Positions 30,153 to 37,819 of a stretch of 64,000 nucleotides of DNA are shown in pieces. The notes below the pieces were generated by a model. The model made no database searches. It was given only the letters and a program-made list of their open reading frames with translations, and was not told the DNA's origin. The first letter of the stretch is position 1. Each line of letters begins with the position of its first letter. The stretch is from Bradyrhizobium xenonodulans. Its GTDB lineage: Bacteria; Pseudomonadota; Alphaproteobacteria; Rhizobiales; Xanthobacteraceae. The DNA lies in assembly GCF_027594865.1 (NCBI RefSeq), contig NZ_CP089391.1:558001-622000 (forward strand). Direction: 5' to 3'. A program made the position numbers and the translations under genes.

Positions 30153-30926
30153 ATGAGCATGCAGCAAAATACTTCCGCAACCGCCTCCGCCCAGCCGGGC
30201 TCGACCGTCGACGCCGCCGAGATCGCGAAATTCTCAAAGCTTTCGGCCGAGTGGTGGGACCCCAACGGCAAGATGGCGCCGCTGCACCGGATCAACCCAC
30301 TGCGGCTCGGCTACATCCGCGACGCCGCCTGCCGAAAGTTCGAGCGCAATGTGCGCAGCCTCAACTGCCTCGCCGGCCTGCGCGTCCTCGACATCGGCTG
30401 CGGCGCCGGCCTGTTGTGCGAGCCGCTGTCACGCCTCGGTGCGCAGGTCATCGGCGTCGATCCGTCGGTCAGCAACATCGCAGCCGCGAAGCTGCACGCC
30501 GACAAGGCGCACTTGTCGATCGACTACCGCTGCACCACGGTGGAAGAGATCGATCCGCGCGAGCGCTTCGACATCGTGCTGGCGATGGAGGTCGTCGAGC
30601 ACGTCGTCGATGTCGGCGTTTTCCTCAAGCGCTGCGCCACCATGCTGAAGCCGAACGGCCTGATGGTGGTCTCGACGCTGAACCGCAACTGGAAGAGTTT
30701 TGCGCTCGCCATCGTCGGCGCCGAATACGTGCTGCGCTGGCTGCCGCGCGGCACCCACGAATGGAACAAGTTCGTCACCCCCGACGAGCTGACGAAATAT
30801 CTCCTCGACAACCGCCTCGTCATCACCGAGCAGACCGGCGTCGTCTACTCGCCCTTCGCCGACAAATGGGCGCTCTCGTCCGACATGGACGTGAACTACA
30901 TGGTGGTAGCGGAAGGCATGGTGTGA
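30153..30926 (+). CDS. ubiG: Ubiquinone biosynthesis O-methyltransferase UbiG
   Basis: The 257-residue methyltransferase carries out both O-methylations of ubiquinone synthesis. It has the UbiG N-terminal FSKLSAEWWDPNGKMAPLHR, SAM motif I VLDIGCGAGLLCEPLSRLGA, and HEWNKFVTPDEL. Two early ATGs (first and third codons) could start it. It is closely spaced behind the PH-domain gene and probably co-transcribed. Confidence 0.96.
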   Translation: MSMQQNTSATASAQPGSTVDAAEIAKFSKLSAEWWDPNGKMAPLHRINPLRLGYIRDAACRKFERNVRSLNCLAGLRVLDIGCGAGLLCEPLSRLGAQVIGVDPSVSNIAAAKLHADKAHLSIDYRCTTVEEIDPRERFDIVLAMEVVEHVVDVGVFLKRCATMLKPNGLMVVSTLNRNWKSFALAIVGAEYVLRWLPRGTHEWNKFVTPDELTKYLLDNRLVITEQTGVVYSPFADKWALSSDMDVNYMVVAEGMV

Positions 30927-30965
30927 GGCTGCGGACATGGCACGAGCTGCCTCTCCACAGACGGT

Positions 30966-31001
30966 GTCGTCCCTGCGAACGCAGGGACCCATAACCCCAG
31001 G
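30966..31001. repeat. GTCCCTGCG palindromic element, single arm in reverse orientation
   Basis: GTCCCTGCG / CGCAGGGAC (30969-30977 and 30980-30988) forms a near-perfect hairpin followed by CCATAACCCCAGG. Reverse-complemented, it equals the right arm of the element at 31338-31467, including the CTGGGGTTATGG lead-in. It lies just upstream of the GIY-YIG gene. Confidence 0.8.
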
Positions 31002-31034
31002 CCTTAATCGTTAGCCGAGACAGGCGTCCAGAGC

Positions 31035-31311
31035 ATGTACTACGTCTACATCCTCGCCAGTCGCCATCACGGAACGCTCTACATCGGCATCACCAACTCG
31101 CTCCAGAAACGGCTGGAAGAACATCGAACCGGCAAAGGCTCGAAGTTCGTCAAGCACTACGGCGTGCACCGCCTCGTCGAGACCTACGAGCGGGCCGAAG
31201 AGGCAATCGCCCGCGAAAAAGCAGCTCAAGCGCTGGAAGCGAGACTGGAAGATCGAGCTGATCGAGCGCGACAATCCGGAGTGGCGTGACCTGAGCGATC
31301 TCCTGGTTTGA
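31035..31311 (+). pseudogene. GIY-YIG nuclease (COG2827 type), frameshifted
   Basis: Residues 1-61 are a normal small GIY-YIG nuclease: YVYILASRHHGTLYIGITNS, the arginine in KRLEEHRTGKG, and the catalytic-glutamate region AEEAIAREK. After a run of five A (31216-31220) the frame drifts to a nonsense tail ending at 31289. Removing one A restores the family's C-terminus (QLKRWKRDWKIELIERDNP, then WRDLSDLLV) up to a stop at 31309-31311, for about 91 residues. So the gene has a +1 insertion: a recent mutation, slippage decoding or a sequencing error. It is flanked on both sides by the same palindromic repeat. Confidence 0.85.
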
Positions 31312-31337
31312 TGGTGTAATGCTTCCCAAGCAAACGC

Positions 31338-31467
31338 TGTCGTCCCTGCGAACGCAGGGACCCATACCGCGTGATCTATCGGTGGAGACGAGGTGCTAGT
31401 ACTGGACCACTAGCCTTCGCCAAACTGCTCCCTGGGGTTATGGGTCCCTGCGTTCGCAGGGACGACA
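31338..31467. repeat. Composite palindromic element with conserved spacer (copy 2)
   Basis: The left arm TCGTCCCTGCGAACGCAGGG to CCCATA and the right arm TATGGGTCCCTGCGTTCGCA to GACGAC are inverted copies, each itself a hairpin. The 65-bp spacer carries CCGCGTGATCTATC near its left end and CCAAACTGCTCCCTGGGG near its right end, the same words as the spacer of the 9414-9554 element. This indicates one element family with exchangeable arms. Confidence 0.82.
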
Positions 31468-31579
31468 CTGAAAATTGTTGCGCGAGCATCGCACCCATGA
31501 CGTCCGTGTGGTTGACCGCGCAAGCGACAGCTTGCAACGTTGGCTACGATCTTTTCCTGCATAGCCGCCCCCAACCCCC

Positions 31580-32479
31580 ATGTTCACCGTCGCCAGCCTC
31601 TGGATTCCCTTCACAATCATTGCTGCGCTCGGCCAGGTCGTGCGCAATGCGATGCAGCGGTCGTTGACGAAGCCGCTGGGGACCTGGGGCGCGACCAATA
31701 TCCGCTTCCTGTTCGGCTTCCCGTTCTCGCTGCTGTTTCTTGGCGTGGTGCTGGTCTTAACCGGCGATCATCTCGGCATGCCGCCGGCCGTGTTCTGGCT
31801 GTGGCTGCTGCTGGGTGCGCTCAGCCAGATCGTCGCCACCGGGCTGATGCTGCTCGCGATGAACGATCGCTCCTTCGTGGTGACGACGGCGTACCTGAAG
31901 ACCGAGGCGATCCAGACCGCAATCTTCGGCTTCGTCTTTCTCGGCGATCATCTGACCTGGCTGAAGGTGCTGGCGATCGTGATCGCGACAATCGGCGTCG
32001 TCATCACCGCGCTGCGGCCTGGCGGCGAGAAGAGCTTTGCGGAATTGAAGCCGACCATCACGGGCCTCGTTGCCGCCGCGGCGTTCGCGCTGTCGGCCGT
32101 GGGCTTCCGCGGCGCCATCATCAACGTGCCGGGCGTATCCTTCGTGACGGCCGCGTCGGTCACGCTGGTGCTCGGCCTGTTCGCGCAGACGCTGGTGCTG
32201 ACGATCTACCTGCTCTGGCGCGCGCCAGACGTGCTGCGGGGGATCCTCGGACTTTGGCGGCCCTCGATGCTCGCGGGCTTCACGGGCGCCTTCGCCTCGC
32301 AATTCTGGTTCCTGGCGTTTGCACTGACGGCGGCCGCCAATGTCCGCACGCTCGCGCTGATCGAGGTGCTGTTCGCGCAGGGCGTGGCATATTACTCGTT
32401 CAAGCAGCCGATCGCGCCGCGCGAGATTTTCGGCATCGCGCTGATCGTCGTCGGCGTGGCTGTGCTGGTGGGCGTCTGA
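31580..32479 (+). CDS. EamA/DMT-family transporter
   Basis: The 299-residue protein has about ten membrane segments in two halves and contains LVLTGDHLGMPPAVFWLW and a second-half GFTGAFASQFWFLAFALT. It belongs to the drug/metabolite transporter superfamily but is clearly a different subgroup from the transporter at 19385. The substrate is unknown. It converges on the DUF1178 gene, 13 bases away. Confidence 0.82.
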   Translation: MFTVASLWIPFTIIAALGQVVRNAMQRSLTKPLGTWGATNIRFLFGFPFSLLFLGVVLVLTGDHLGMPPAVFWLWLLLGALSQIVATGLMLLAMNDRSFVVTTAYLKTEAIQTAIFGFVFLGDHLTWLKVLAIVIATIGVVITALRPGGEKSFAELKPTITGLVAAAAFALSAVGFRGAIINVPGVSFVTAASVTLVLGLFAQTLVLTIYLLWRAPDVLRGILGLWRPSMLAGFTGAFASQFWFLAFALTAAANVRTLALIEVLFAQGVAYYSFKQPIAPREIFGIALIVVGVAVLVGV

Positions 32480-32492
32480 CGCGCGTCGCGCG

Positions 32493-32975
32493 TCAGTTCC
32501 GGTCTTCCGGCAAGGTCGGCAGCGGCGAGACCTCGATGCCCTCGTCGATCAGCGACTTCGCGTCTTCAGGCGAGGCCTCGCCATAGATCGGACGGTGCTC
32601 CTTGTCGCCGTAATGCATGGCGCGGGCTTCGTTGGCGAAACGCTCGCCGACATTGTCGGCGTTCTTGACGATGTGATCGCGCAGCTCTTTCAGCTTGGCG
32701 CGCAATTCGCGCTCCTGCGCCATCATCAGCGAGGTCGATCCTGATGGCGTGGCTTCCGGCGCGGCGGTCGTCGCCGGCTCCGGTGGCGGGGTTGCGCGAC
32801 CGCGGCCCTTCTTGCCGACGATCCGCGGGGCCATGATCGCCTTGTCGACCTTGGCCGAGCCGCAGATCGGACAGGTCACGAGCTTGCGCCTCACCTGCGA
32901 ATCGTAAGCCGACGAGCTCTGGAACCAGCTCTCGAAGGCATGGTTTCGGTCGCAGTGGAGCGCGTAGCGGATCAT
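32493..32975 (-). CDS. DUF1178-family protein
   Basis: The 160-residue protein has the DUF1178 N-terminus MIRYALHCDRNHAFESWFQ and a CPxCG zinc-ribbon-like pair in LVTCPICGSAKVDKAIMAP, followed by a Pro/Ala-rich linker and a helical C-terminal region with NVGERFANEARAMHYGDKEH. No function is known. Its ATG overlaps the stop of the nitrilase-family gene by four bases, so it is translated as part of that unit. Confidence 0.88.
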   Translation of the reverse strand: MIRYALHCDRNHAFESWFQSSSAYDSQVRRKLVTCPICGSAKVDKAIMAPRIVGKKGRGRATPPPEPATTAAPEATPSGSTSLMMAQERELRAKLKELRDHIVKNADNVGERFANEARAMHYGDKEHRPIYGEASPEDAKSLIDEGIEVSPLPTLPEDRN

Positions 32976-33850
32976 ACCGATCCCCTGACGAGGTGCAGAT
33001 GGTCCGGCCCGGCCTTGGGATCGGCGACGCCGAAGCGGCGGCCGTGCTGGAGCGAGGGAATTGCGCGGCGGGCGGTCTCGACCTTGGCCGGATCGATCTT
33101 CGCCATGATGATGCCGGGCTCGACATCGCCCTCGGCGAGGATCTCGCCCCAGGGATCGATGATCAGGGAGTGACCGTAGGTCTCGCGCTTGTTCTCGTGC
33201 AGGCCTGCCTGCGCCGCCGCGAACACGAAGCAGCCGGTCTCGATCGCGCGCGCACGCAGCAGCACATGCCAGTGCGCCTCACCGGTCTTGCGGGTGAAGG
33301 CCGACGGCACCGTGATGAAATACGCGCCGCTCTCGGCCAGCGCGCGATAGAGCGCGGGGAAGCGCACGTCGTAGCAGATCGTTAAGCCCACCCGGCCCCA
33401 GGGCAGGTCGGAGATCACGGCGGTCTCGCCCGGCTGGTAATTGGCGGATTCGCGATAGCTCTCGCCGTCCGGCAGCTCGATGTCGAACATGTGGATCTTG
33501 TCGTAGCTCGCGAGCACATTGCCCTCGGGCCCGATCAGGAAGGAGCGGTTGACCGCCTTCTCCGGCGAGAAGCGCAGCGCCAGCGAGCCGACATGGATGT
33601 GAATCCCGAGCTCGGCCGCGAGAGCCCGATAAGCCTTCAGCGAGGTGTCGTCCTCCTCGCTCTGCAGATGCTCGAACAGTGCCTTGCGGTTGAGCTGCAT
33701 CATGTTGCTGACTTCGGGCGTCTGCACGTAGTCGGCGCCATTGGCCGCAGCCTGCCGGATCAGCCTGGTCGCCTGGGCGAGGCTCGGCTCGGGCATCAGG
33801 CCGGTGCGCATCTGCACCATGGCGGCGGTGAAGGTCCTGTTGTCGCTCAT
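32972..33850 (-). CDS. Carbon-nitrogen hydrolase (nitrilase superfamily, Nit-type amidase)
   Basis: The 292-residue enzyme has the Glu-Lys-Cys triad of the superfamily: Glu in VQTPEVSNMM, Lys in YDKIHMFDIEL and Cys in LTICYDVRFPALYRALAE. Closest in style to Nit1/NitB-type omega-amidases, including deaminated-glutathione amidases. Four-base overlaps with the glutaredoxin gene upstream and the DUF1178 gene downstream place it in a tight operon and suggest a link to glutathione metabolism. An in-frame opening extending into the glutaredoxin gene was discounted. Confidence 0.88.
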   Translation of the reverse strand: MSDNRTFTAAMVQMRTGLMPEPSLAQATRLIRQAAANGADYVQTPEVSNMMQLNRKALFEHLQSEEDDTSLKAYRALAAELGIHIHVGSLALRFSPEKAVNRSFLIGPEGNVLASYDKIHMFDIELPDGESYRESANYQPGETAVISDLPWGRVGLTICYDVRFPALYRALAESGAYFITVPSAFTRKTGEAHWHVLLRARAIETGCFVFAAAQAGLHENKRETYGHSLIIDPWGEILAEGDVEPGIIMAKIDPAKVETARRAIPSLQHGRRFGVADPKAGPDHLHLVRGSV

Positions 33851-34122
33851 GACACCGCCTTCACGTTGTCGAGCAGGCCGTCGAGCTTGCCCTCGCGGTC
33901 GAGCGCGTAGAGGTCGTCGCAGCCGCCGACATGGGTTCCGCCGATCCAGATCTGGGGGAAGGTCGAGCCATCGCCGGCGCGGTCGTACATCTCCTGACGC
34001 CAGGACGGGTTCTTGGCGACGTCGAACTCCGTGAAGGTCGCCTTCTTGCGGGTCAGCAGCGATCTGGCGGCGGAACAGTAACCGCAACCCGGTCTGGTGT
34101 AGATCTCGACAGCAGCGGTCAT
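33847..34122 (-). CDS. grxC: Glutaredoxin 3
   Basis: The 91-residue protein has the thioredoxin-fold core with active site CGYC in YTRPGCGYCSAARSLL, the cis-Pro in FPQIWIGG and the glutathione-binding GGCDDLYAL. The usual GrxC motif is CPYC; Gly replaces Pro here. I start at MTAAVEIYTRPG; an ATG six codons earlier (34140) is possible and neither has a convincing ribosome site. Its stop overlaps the nitrilase-family start. Confidence 0.9.
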   Translation of the reverse strand: MTAAVEIYTRPGCGYCSAARSLLTRKKATFTEFDVAKNPSWRQEMYDRAGDGSTFPQIWIGGTHVGGCDDLYALDREGKLDGLLDNVKAVS

Positions 34123-34157
34123 GTCGTCCAGCGCTCTCATGTCATGAAGTCATTGAA

Positions 34158-34967
34158 TTATATGGGACGGGGGCCGCTCTCGACAACCCGGGCGAACACC
34201 AGCACGTCGACCTGGGCCGCCTTGGCGCGCAGCAGGGCCCGCGCGCAGGCATCCAGCGTCGCCCCCGAGGTCAGGACATCGTCGATCAGGATGATACGGC
34301 GGCCCTGGACCTCGGCCTGACGGTCGGGGGATACCTGGAATGCGCCCTGCACATTGGTCGCGCGCTGGGCCCGCGACAGGCCGATCTGCTGCTCGGTCGC
34401 GCGCACCCGTCGGAGCACCTCGCCGCGGACCTTGATCCCGCTCTGCCGTTCGATGATGCGCGCGAGCGCGCCGGACTGGTTGTAGCGGCGCCGCCAGGCC
34501 CGCCGCCAATGCAGAGGCACCGGCACCAGCATGTCGGCGCCTGCGAGCAGCTCGCCGCCCGCGCGCGCCATCCAGCGGCCCATGGCTGGCGCCAGATCGG
34601 TGCGGTCCTGGTATTTCAGCGCATGCACCAGCGTGCGCGCGACGTCGTCATAACGTACCGCCGCGCGCGCCCGCTGGTAGGCCGGCGGGCTCGCGATCGC
34701 CTCCATCGACAGCATGTCGGGGCCGGGGTCATAAACGAAGGGGATGCCGAGCCGCGGGCAATAGGGCCGTTCGATGAACGACAGCCGCGCCCAGCACGAC
34801 GCGCAGACCCCCTCGCCATCGACCGGCTCACGGCAGGACACGCATAGCGTCGGCAGCGCAACGTCGAGCGCGAGCCGCGCCGCCCGCGCCAGCACGGTGC
34901 GGCCGGCCGTCCACGCCGCACGCAGCGGTGCGGAGAGGGAACGGGAGGGGGCGGCGTCGGCTTCCAT
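34158..34967 (-). CDS. ComF-family phosphoribosyltransferase-like protein
   Basis: The 269-residue protein has an N-terminal zinc-ribbon (CVSCREPVDGEGVCASCW) and a C-terminal PRTase fold with the PRPP loop IILIDDVLTSGATLDACARA. ComF proteins aid DNA uptake in naturally competent bacteria, but the gene is widespread in non-competent alphaproteobacteria, where its role is unclear. It lies upstream of grxC on the same strand. Confidence 0.88.
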   Translation of the reverse strand: MEADAAPSRSLSAPLRAAWTAGRTVLARAARLALDVALPTLCVSCREPVDGEGVCASCWARLSFIERPYCPRLGIPFVYDPGPDMLSMEAIASPPAYQRARAAVRYDDVARTLVHALKYQDRTDLAPAMGRWMARAGGELLAGADMLVPVPLHWRRAWRRRYNQSGALARIIERQSGIKVRGEVLRRVRATEQQIGLSRAQRATNVQGAFQVSPDRQAEVQGRRIILIDDVLTSGATLDACARALLRAKAAQVDVLVFARVVESGPRPI

Positions 34968-35031
34968 GGGAGGAGGCTAGCGTTGCACGCGGCGGATTGC
35001 CAGAACCGTCGTGATCAGCGTAACCAGCGGC

Positions 35032-35880
35032 ATGGCCCAGACCCCGCAAACCCCGCCTGCCTTGTTCGATCGCGCGTTGCTGTACGCACGGCAGCGGCGT
35101 GCGCTGGCGCAGGGCGAGGTGACCTTTCTGCTCGATCGTGTGGCCGAGGACATGTCCGACCGGCTGGCCGCAGTGATGCGCGAGTTTCACGCGCCGGCCG
35201 ATCTGTGGACATCAGGGGAAGGCCTCGCTGGGCTGCGCACGCAGCTTCCCACTATCGAGCGCATCGCGCTCGATGCGGCGGGAGCGGAGACGCTGCCCTT
35301 CGCCCCGGAAAGCCTCGACCTCGTCGTCTCCGCGCTGGCGCTGCAATTCGTCAACGATTTGCCGGGCGTGTTCGCGCAAATCCGCCGTGCACTGAAGCCC
35401 GATGGTTTGCTCCTCGCCGCGATGATCGGCGGCGACAGCCTGACCGAGCTGCGCCAGGCCTTTGCCGCAGCGGAAGCCGAATGCGAGGGCGGCGTTTCGC
35501 CGCGCGTGGCGCCGTTTGCGGATTTGCGTGACATCGGCGCGCTGTTGCAGCGGGCGGGCTTTGCACTGCCTGTCACCGACGTCGACCGCGTCGTGGTGCG
35601 CTATGGCAATGCGTTCGCGCTGATGCAGGATCTCCGCCGCATGGGCGCGGCCAATGTGATGATCGAGCGGCGCCGCGTCCCGAGCCGGCGTGCGACGCTG
35701 CTGCGCATGGCCGAAATCTATGCTGAGCGCTTTGCCGACGCCGACGGCCGCATCCGCGCGACCTTCGACATCATCTGGCTGTCCGGCTGGGCCCCGCATG
35801 CGAGCCAGCAGCAGCCGCTCAAGCCGGGGTCGGCGAAAGCGAGCCTGGCGGAGGCGGTGAAGAAGGCGGGGAAGGAGTAG
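35032..35880 (+). CDS. BioC/NDUFAF5-like methyltransferase-domain protein
   Basis: The 282-residue protein resembles the methyltransferase family near ComF in alphaproteobacteria: FDRALLYARQRRALAQGE, then LPFAPESLDLVVSALALQFV and LPGVFAQIRRALKPDGLLLA. The GxGxG SAM-binding motif I expected before residue 80 is not visible, so SAM binding may be weak or altered. I prefer the ATG giving MAQTPQTPPALF over an upstream GTG. It is divergent from the comF gene. Confidence 0.75.
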   Translation: MAQTPQTPPALFDRALLYARQRRALAQGEVTFLLDRVAEDMSDRLAAVMREFHAPADLWTSGEGLAGLRTQLPTIERIALDAAGAETLPFAPESLDLVVSALALQFVNDLPGVFAQIRRALKPDGLLLAAMIGGDSLTELRQAFAAAEAECEGGVSPRVAPFADLRDIGALLQRAGFALPVTDVDRVVVRYGNAFALMQDLRRMGAANVMIERRRVPSRRATLLRMAEIYAERFADADGRIRATFDIIWLSGWAPHASQQQPLKPGSAKASLAEAVKKAGKE

Positions 35881-35903
35881 CGGTAGCTTGCCGCAAAACG
35901 CGG

Positions 35904-36014
35904 CGTCATCCTGAGGTGCGAGCCTCTTCGGCGAGCCTCGAAGGATGCCAGCGGGCACCTTGGCGCCGTCGCCCTTCGAGGCCTCCGCTTCGCTCCGGCA
36001 CTTCAGGGTGACGG
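35904..36014. repeat. GTCATCCTGAGG-type palindromic elements
   Basis: The first hairpin (35904-35947) runs CGTCATCCTGAGGTGCGAG to GCGAGCCTCGAAGGATG, a relative of the copies at 7271-7404. A second imperfect inverted repeat (about 35966-36014) runs GCCGTCGCCCTTCGAGG to CTTCAGGGTGACGGC. Together they fill the gap between a methyltransferase gene and convergent mutT. Confidence 0.75.
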
Positions 36015-36025
36015 CGATCTTCCAT

Positions 36026-36436
36026 TCACATCAGCAAATCAATCAAATGCGGGATCAGCGGGATGTCCGCCGGCGGCATCGGGTAGTCGCGCAGCTTGTT
36101 GGCGCGGACCCAGGCCAGGGTCTGGCCTTCGCGTGGCGAGACCTGACCCTCCCAGCGCCGGCAGATGTAGAGTGGCATCAACAGGTGAAAGGTCTCGTAG
36201 CCGTAGCTCGCGAAGGTGAGTGGTGCGAGGCACGGCTCGGCGACGGTGATGCCGAGCTCTTCGTGGAGCTCGCGGATCAGGCTCTGCTCCGGCCGTTCGC
36301 CGGGCTCGAGTTTGCCGCCGGGAAATTCCCAGAGGCCGGCGAGCGTCTTGCCCGGCGGGCGCTGCGCGATCAGGACACGCTTGTCGGCATCGACCAGCGC
36401 GCAGGCCACCACCAGTGTCAGTTTGAGATCGGCCAT
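36026..36436 (-). CDS. mutT: 8-oxo-dGTP diphosphatase MutT-like Nudix hydrolase
   Basis: The 136-residue protein has a complete Nudix box GGKLEPGERPEQSLIRELHE-ELG, preceded by VDADKRVLIAQRPPGKTLAGLW, typical of MutT, which clears oxidised guanine nucleotides. It follows argJ by 11 bases on the same strand and is probably co-transcribed. Confidence 0.9.
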   Translation of the reverse strand: MADLKLTLVVACALVDADKRVLIAQRPPGKTLAGLWEFPGGKLEPGERPEQSLIRELHEELGITVAEPCLAPLTFASYGYETFHLLMPLYICRRWEGQVSPREGQTLAWVRANKLRDYPMPPADIPLIPHLIDLLM

Positions 36437-36447
36437 CGGCGTTCGAT

Positions 36448-37689
36448 TTAAGACCTGTAATCCCCGTTAATCGCCACATATTCCTTGGTGAGGTCGCAGG
36501 TCAGCACGCGGTCGCGGCCCTTGCCGAGGCCGAGCGAGACCTTGATCGCGATCTCCGGCGCCTTCATCGCTTCCGACACCTGCGCCTCGTCATAGGACGG
36601 ATCGCGCGCGCCGCTCTTGGCGACGCGGATGCCGTTGAAGGAAATCGAGAGCTTGTCGCGATCGGCCGGCTCGCCGGCCTTGCCGACGGCCATCACCACG
36701 CGGCCCCAATTGGCGTCCTCGCCGGCGATTGCGGTCTTGACCAGCGGCGAGTTGGCGATCGACATCGCGATCTTGCGGGCCGACGCCTTGGTCTTGGCGC
36801 CCTCGACGGTGATCTCGACCAGTTTTCGCGCGCCTTCACCGTCGCGGGCGACTTGCTCCGAAAGATTGGCCAGGATCTGGTTGAATGCTTTCACGAAGGC
36901 CTTCAGGCGCGGGTCGCTGGCGCGGCTGATCTTTGGTGCGCCGTGCTCGGCGGCAGCGCCAGTGGCAAAGGCCAGCAGCGTGTCCGAGGTCGAGGTGTCG
37001 CCGTCGATCGTCACCGCGTTGAAAGTGTCCTCGACGCCGGCCTTGAGCAGAGCTTGCAGCGCGGCCGGCGCGATAGGTGCGTCCGTGAAGATGAAGGACA
37101 GCATCGTCGCCATGTCGGGCGCGATCATGCCGGCGCCCTTGGCCATGCCGTTGATGGTGACCTTGGCCTTGCCGAGCTTCACGGTCGCGGTTGCGACCTT
37201 CGGGAAGGTGTCGGTGGTCATAATCGCCTTGGCAGCAGTGAGGTAATCGCCGGGTTCGGCGGTCTCCGCGAGGCGGCCGAGCACGCCGTCGAACTTGGTC
37301 GCGTCCAGCGGCTCGCCGATCACGCCGGTCGAGGCCAGGAAGATCTCGCCCTCGCTGCACCCGACCGCCTTGGCCGCGATCTTCGCGGTCAGTGCGGTGG
37401 AACTGCGGCCGGTCTTGCCGGTGAAGGCATTGGCATTGCCGGAATTGACCACCAGCGCGCGCGCCTTGCCGCCCCTCAGTTTCGAACGGCACCATTCCAC
37501 CGGCGCGGACGGACACTTCGATTTGGTGAAGACGCCGGCGACCGCGGTGCCCTTGTCCATGACCGCCAGCAGCACGTCGGTGCGGTTCTTGTAGCGGATG
37601 CCGGCTTCGGCCGTCGCGAGACGGACGCCCGCGATGGTGGGCATGTCGGGAACGTTTTTCGGGGCGAGCGGGGAGACGGAGGAGGACAT
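36448..37689 (-). CDS. argJ: Bifunctional glutamate N-acetyltransferase / amino-acid acetyltransferase ArgJ
   Basis: The 413-residue enzyme recycles acetyl from N-acetylornithine to glutamate in arginine synthesis. The self-cleavage site Ala194-Thr195 lies in [13 protein letters not shown], with Thr195 as nucleophile, and MAKGAGM precedes it. ArgJ splits here into alpha and beta chains. It is downstream of the PpiC-type isomerase and upstream of mutT. Confidence 0.96.
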   Translation of the reverse strand: MSSSVSPLAPKNVPDMPTIAGVRLATAEAGIRYKNRTDVLLAVMDKGTAVAGVFTKSKCPSAPVEWCRSKLRGGKARALVVNSGNANAFTGKTGRSSTALTAKIAAKAVGCSEGEIFLASTGVIGEPLDATKFDGVLGRLAETAEPGDYLTAAKAIMTTDTFPKVATATVKLGKAKVTINGMAKGAGMIAPDMATMLSFIFTDAPIAPAALQALLKAGVEDTFNAVTIDGDTSTSDTLLAFATGAAAEHGAPKISRASDPRLKAFVKAFNQILANLSEQVARDGEGARKLVEITVEGAKTKASARKIAMSIANSPLVKTAIAGEDANWGRVVMAVGKAGEPADRDKLSISFNGIRVAKSGARDPSYDEAQVSEAMKAPEIAIKVSLGLGKGRDRVLTCDLTKEYVAINGDYRS

Positions 37690-37721
37690 CGCGGGGCGCC
37701 TTGGTGGGATCTGGATATGCA

Positions 37722-37773
37722 GATGCCCGGCCCCACTTTGCGAAGACGCGCTTCGCGCTTGGGGCCGGGCATC
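37722..37773. repeat. Perfect 14-bp inverted repeat with nested hairpin
   Basis: GATGCCCGGCCCCA (37722-37735) and TGGGGCCGGGCATC (37760-37773) pair perfectly. The loop carries a second perfect stem, GCGAAG (37740-37745) with CTTCGC (37751-37756). It lies between the isomerase stop and the argJ start, so it could terminate or attenuate transcription into argJ. The ATGCCCGGC end recurs at 19342. Confidence 0.75.
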
Positions 37774-37819
37774 ACGAAGGCTTAGATACTCTTCACGTCA
37801 CCGAAGTGACAGCGAATTC

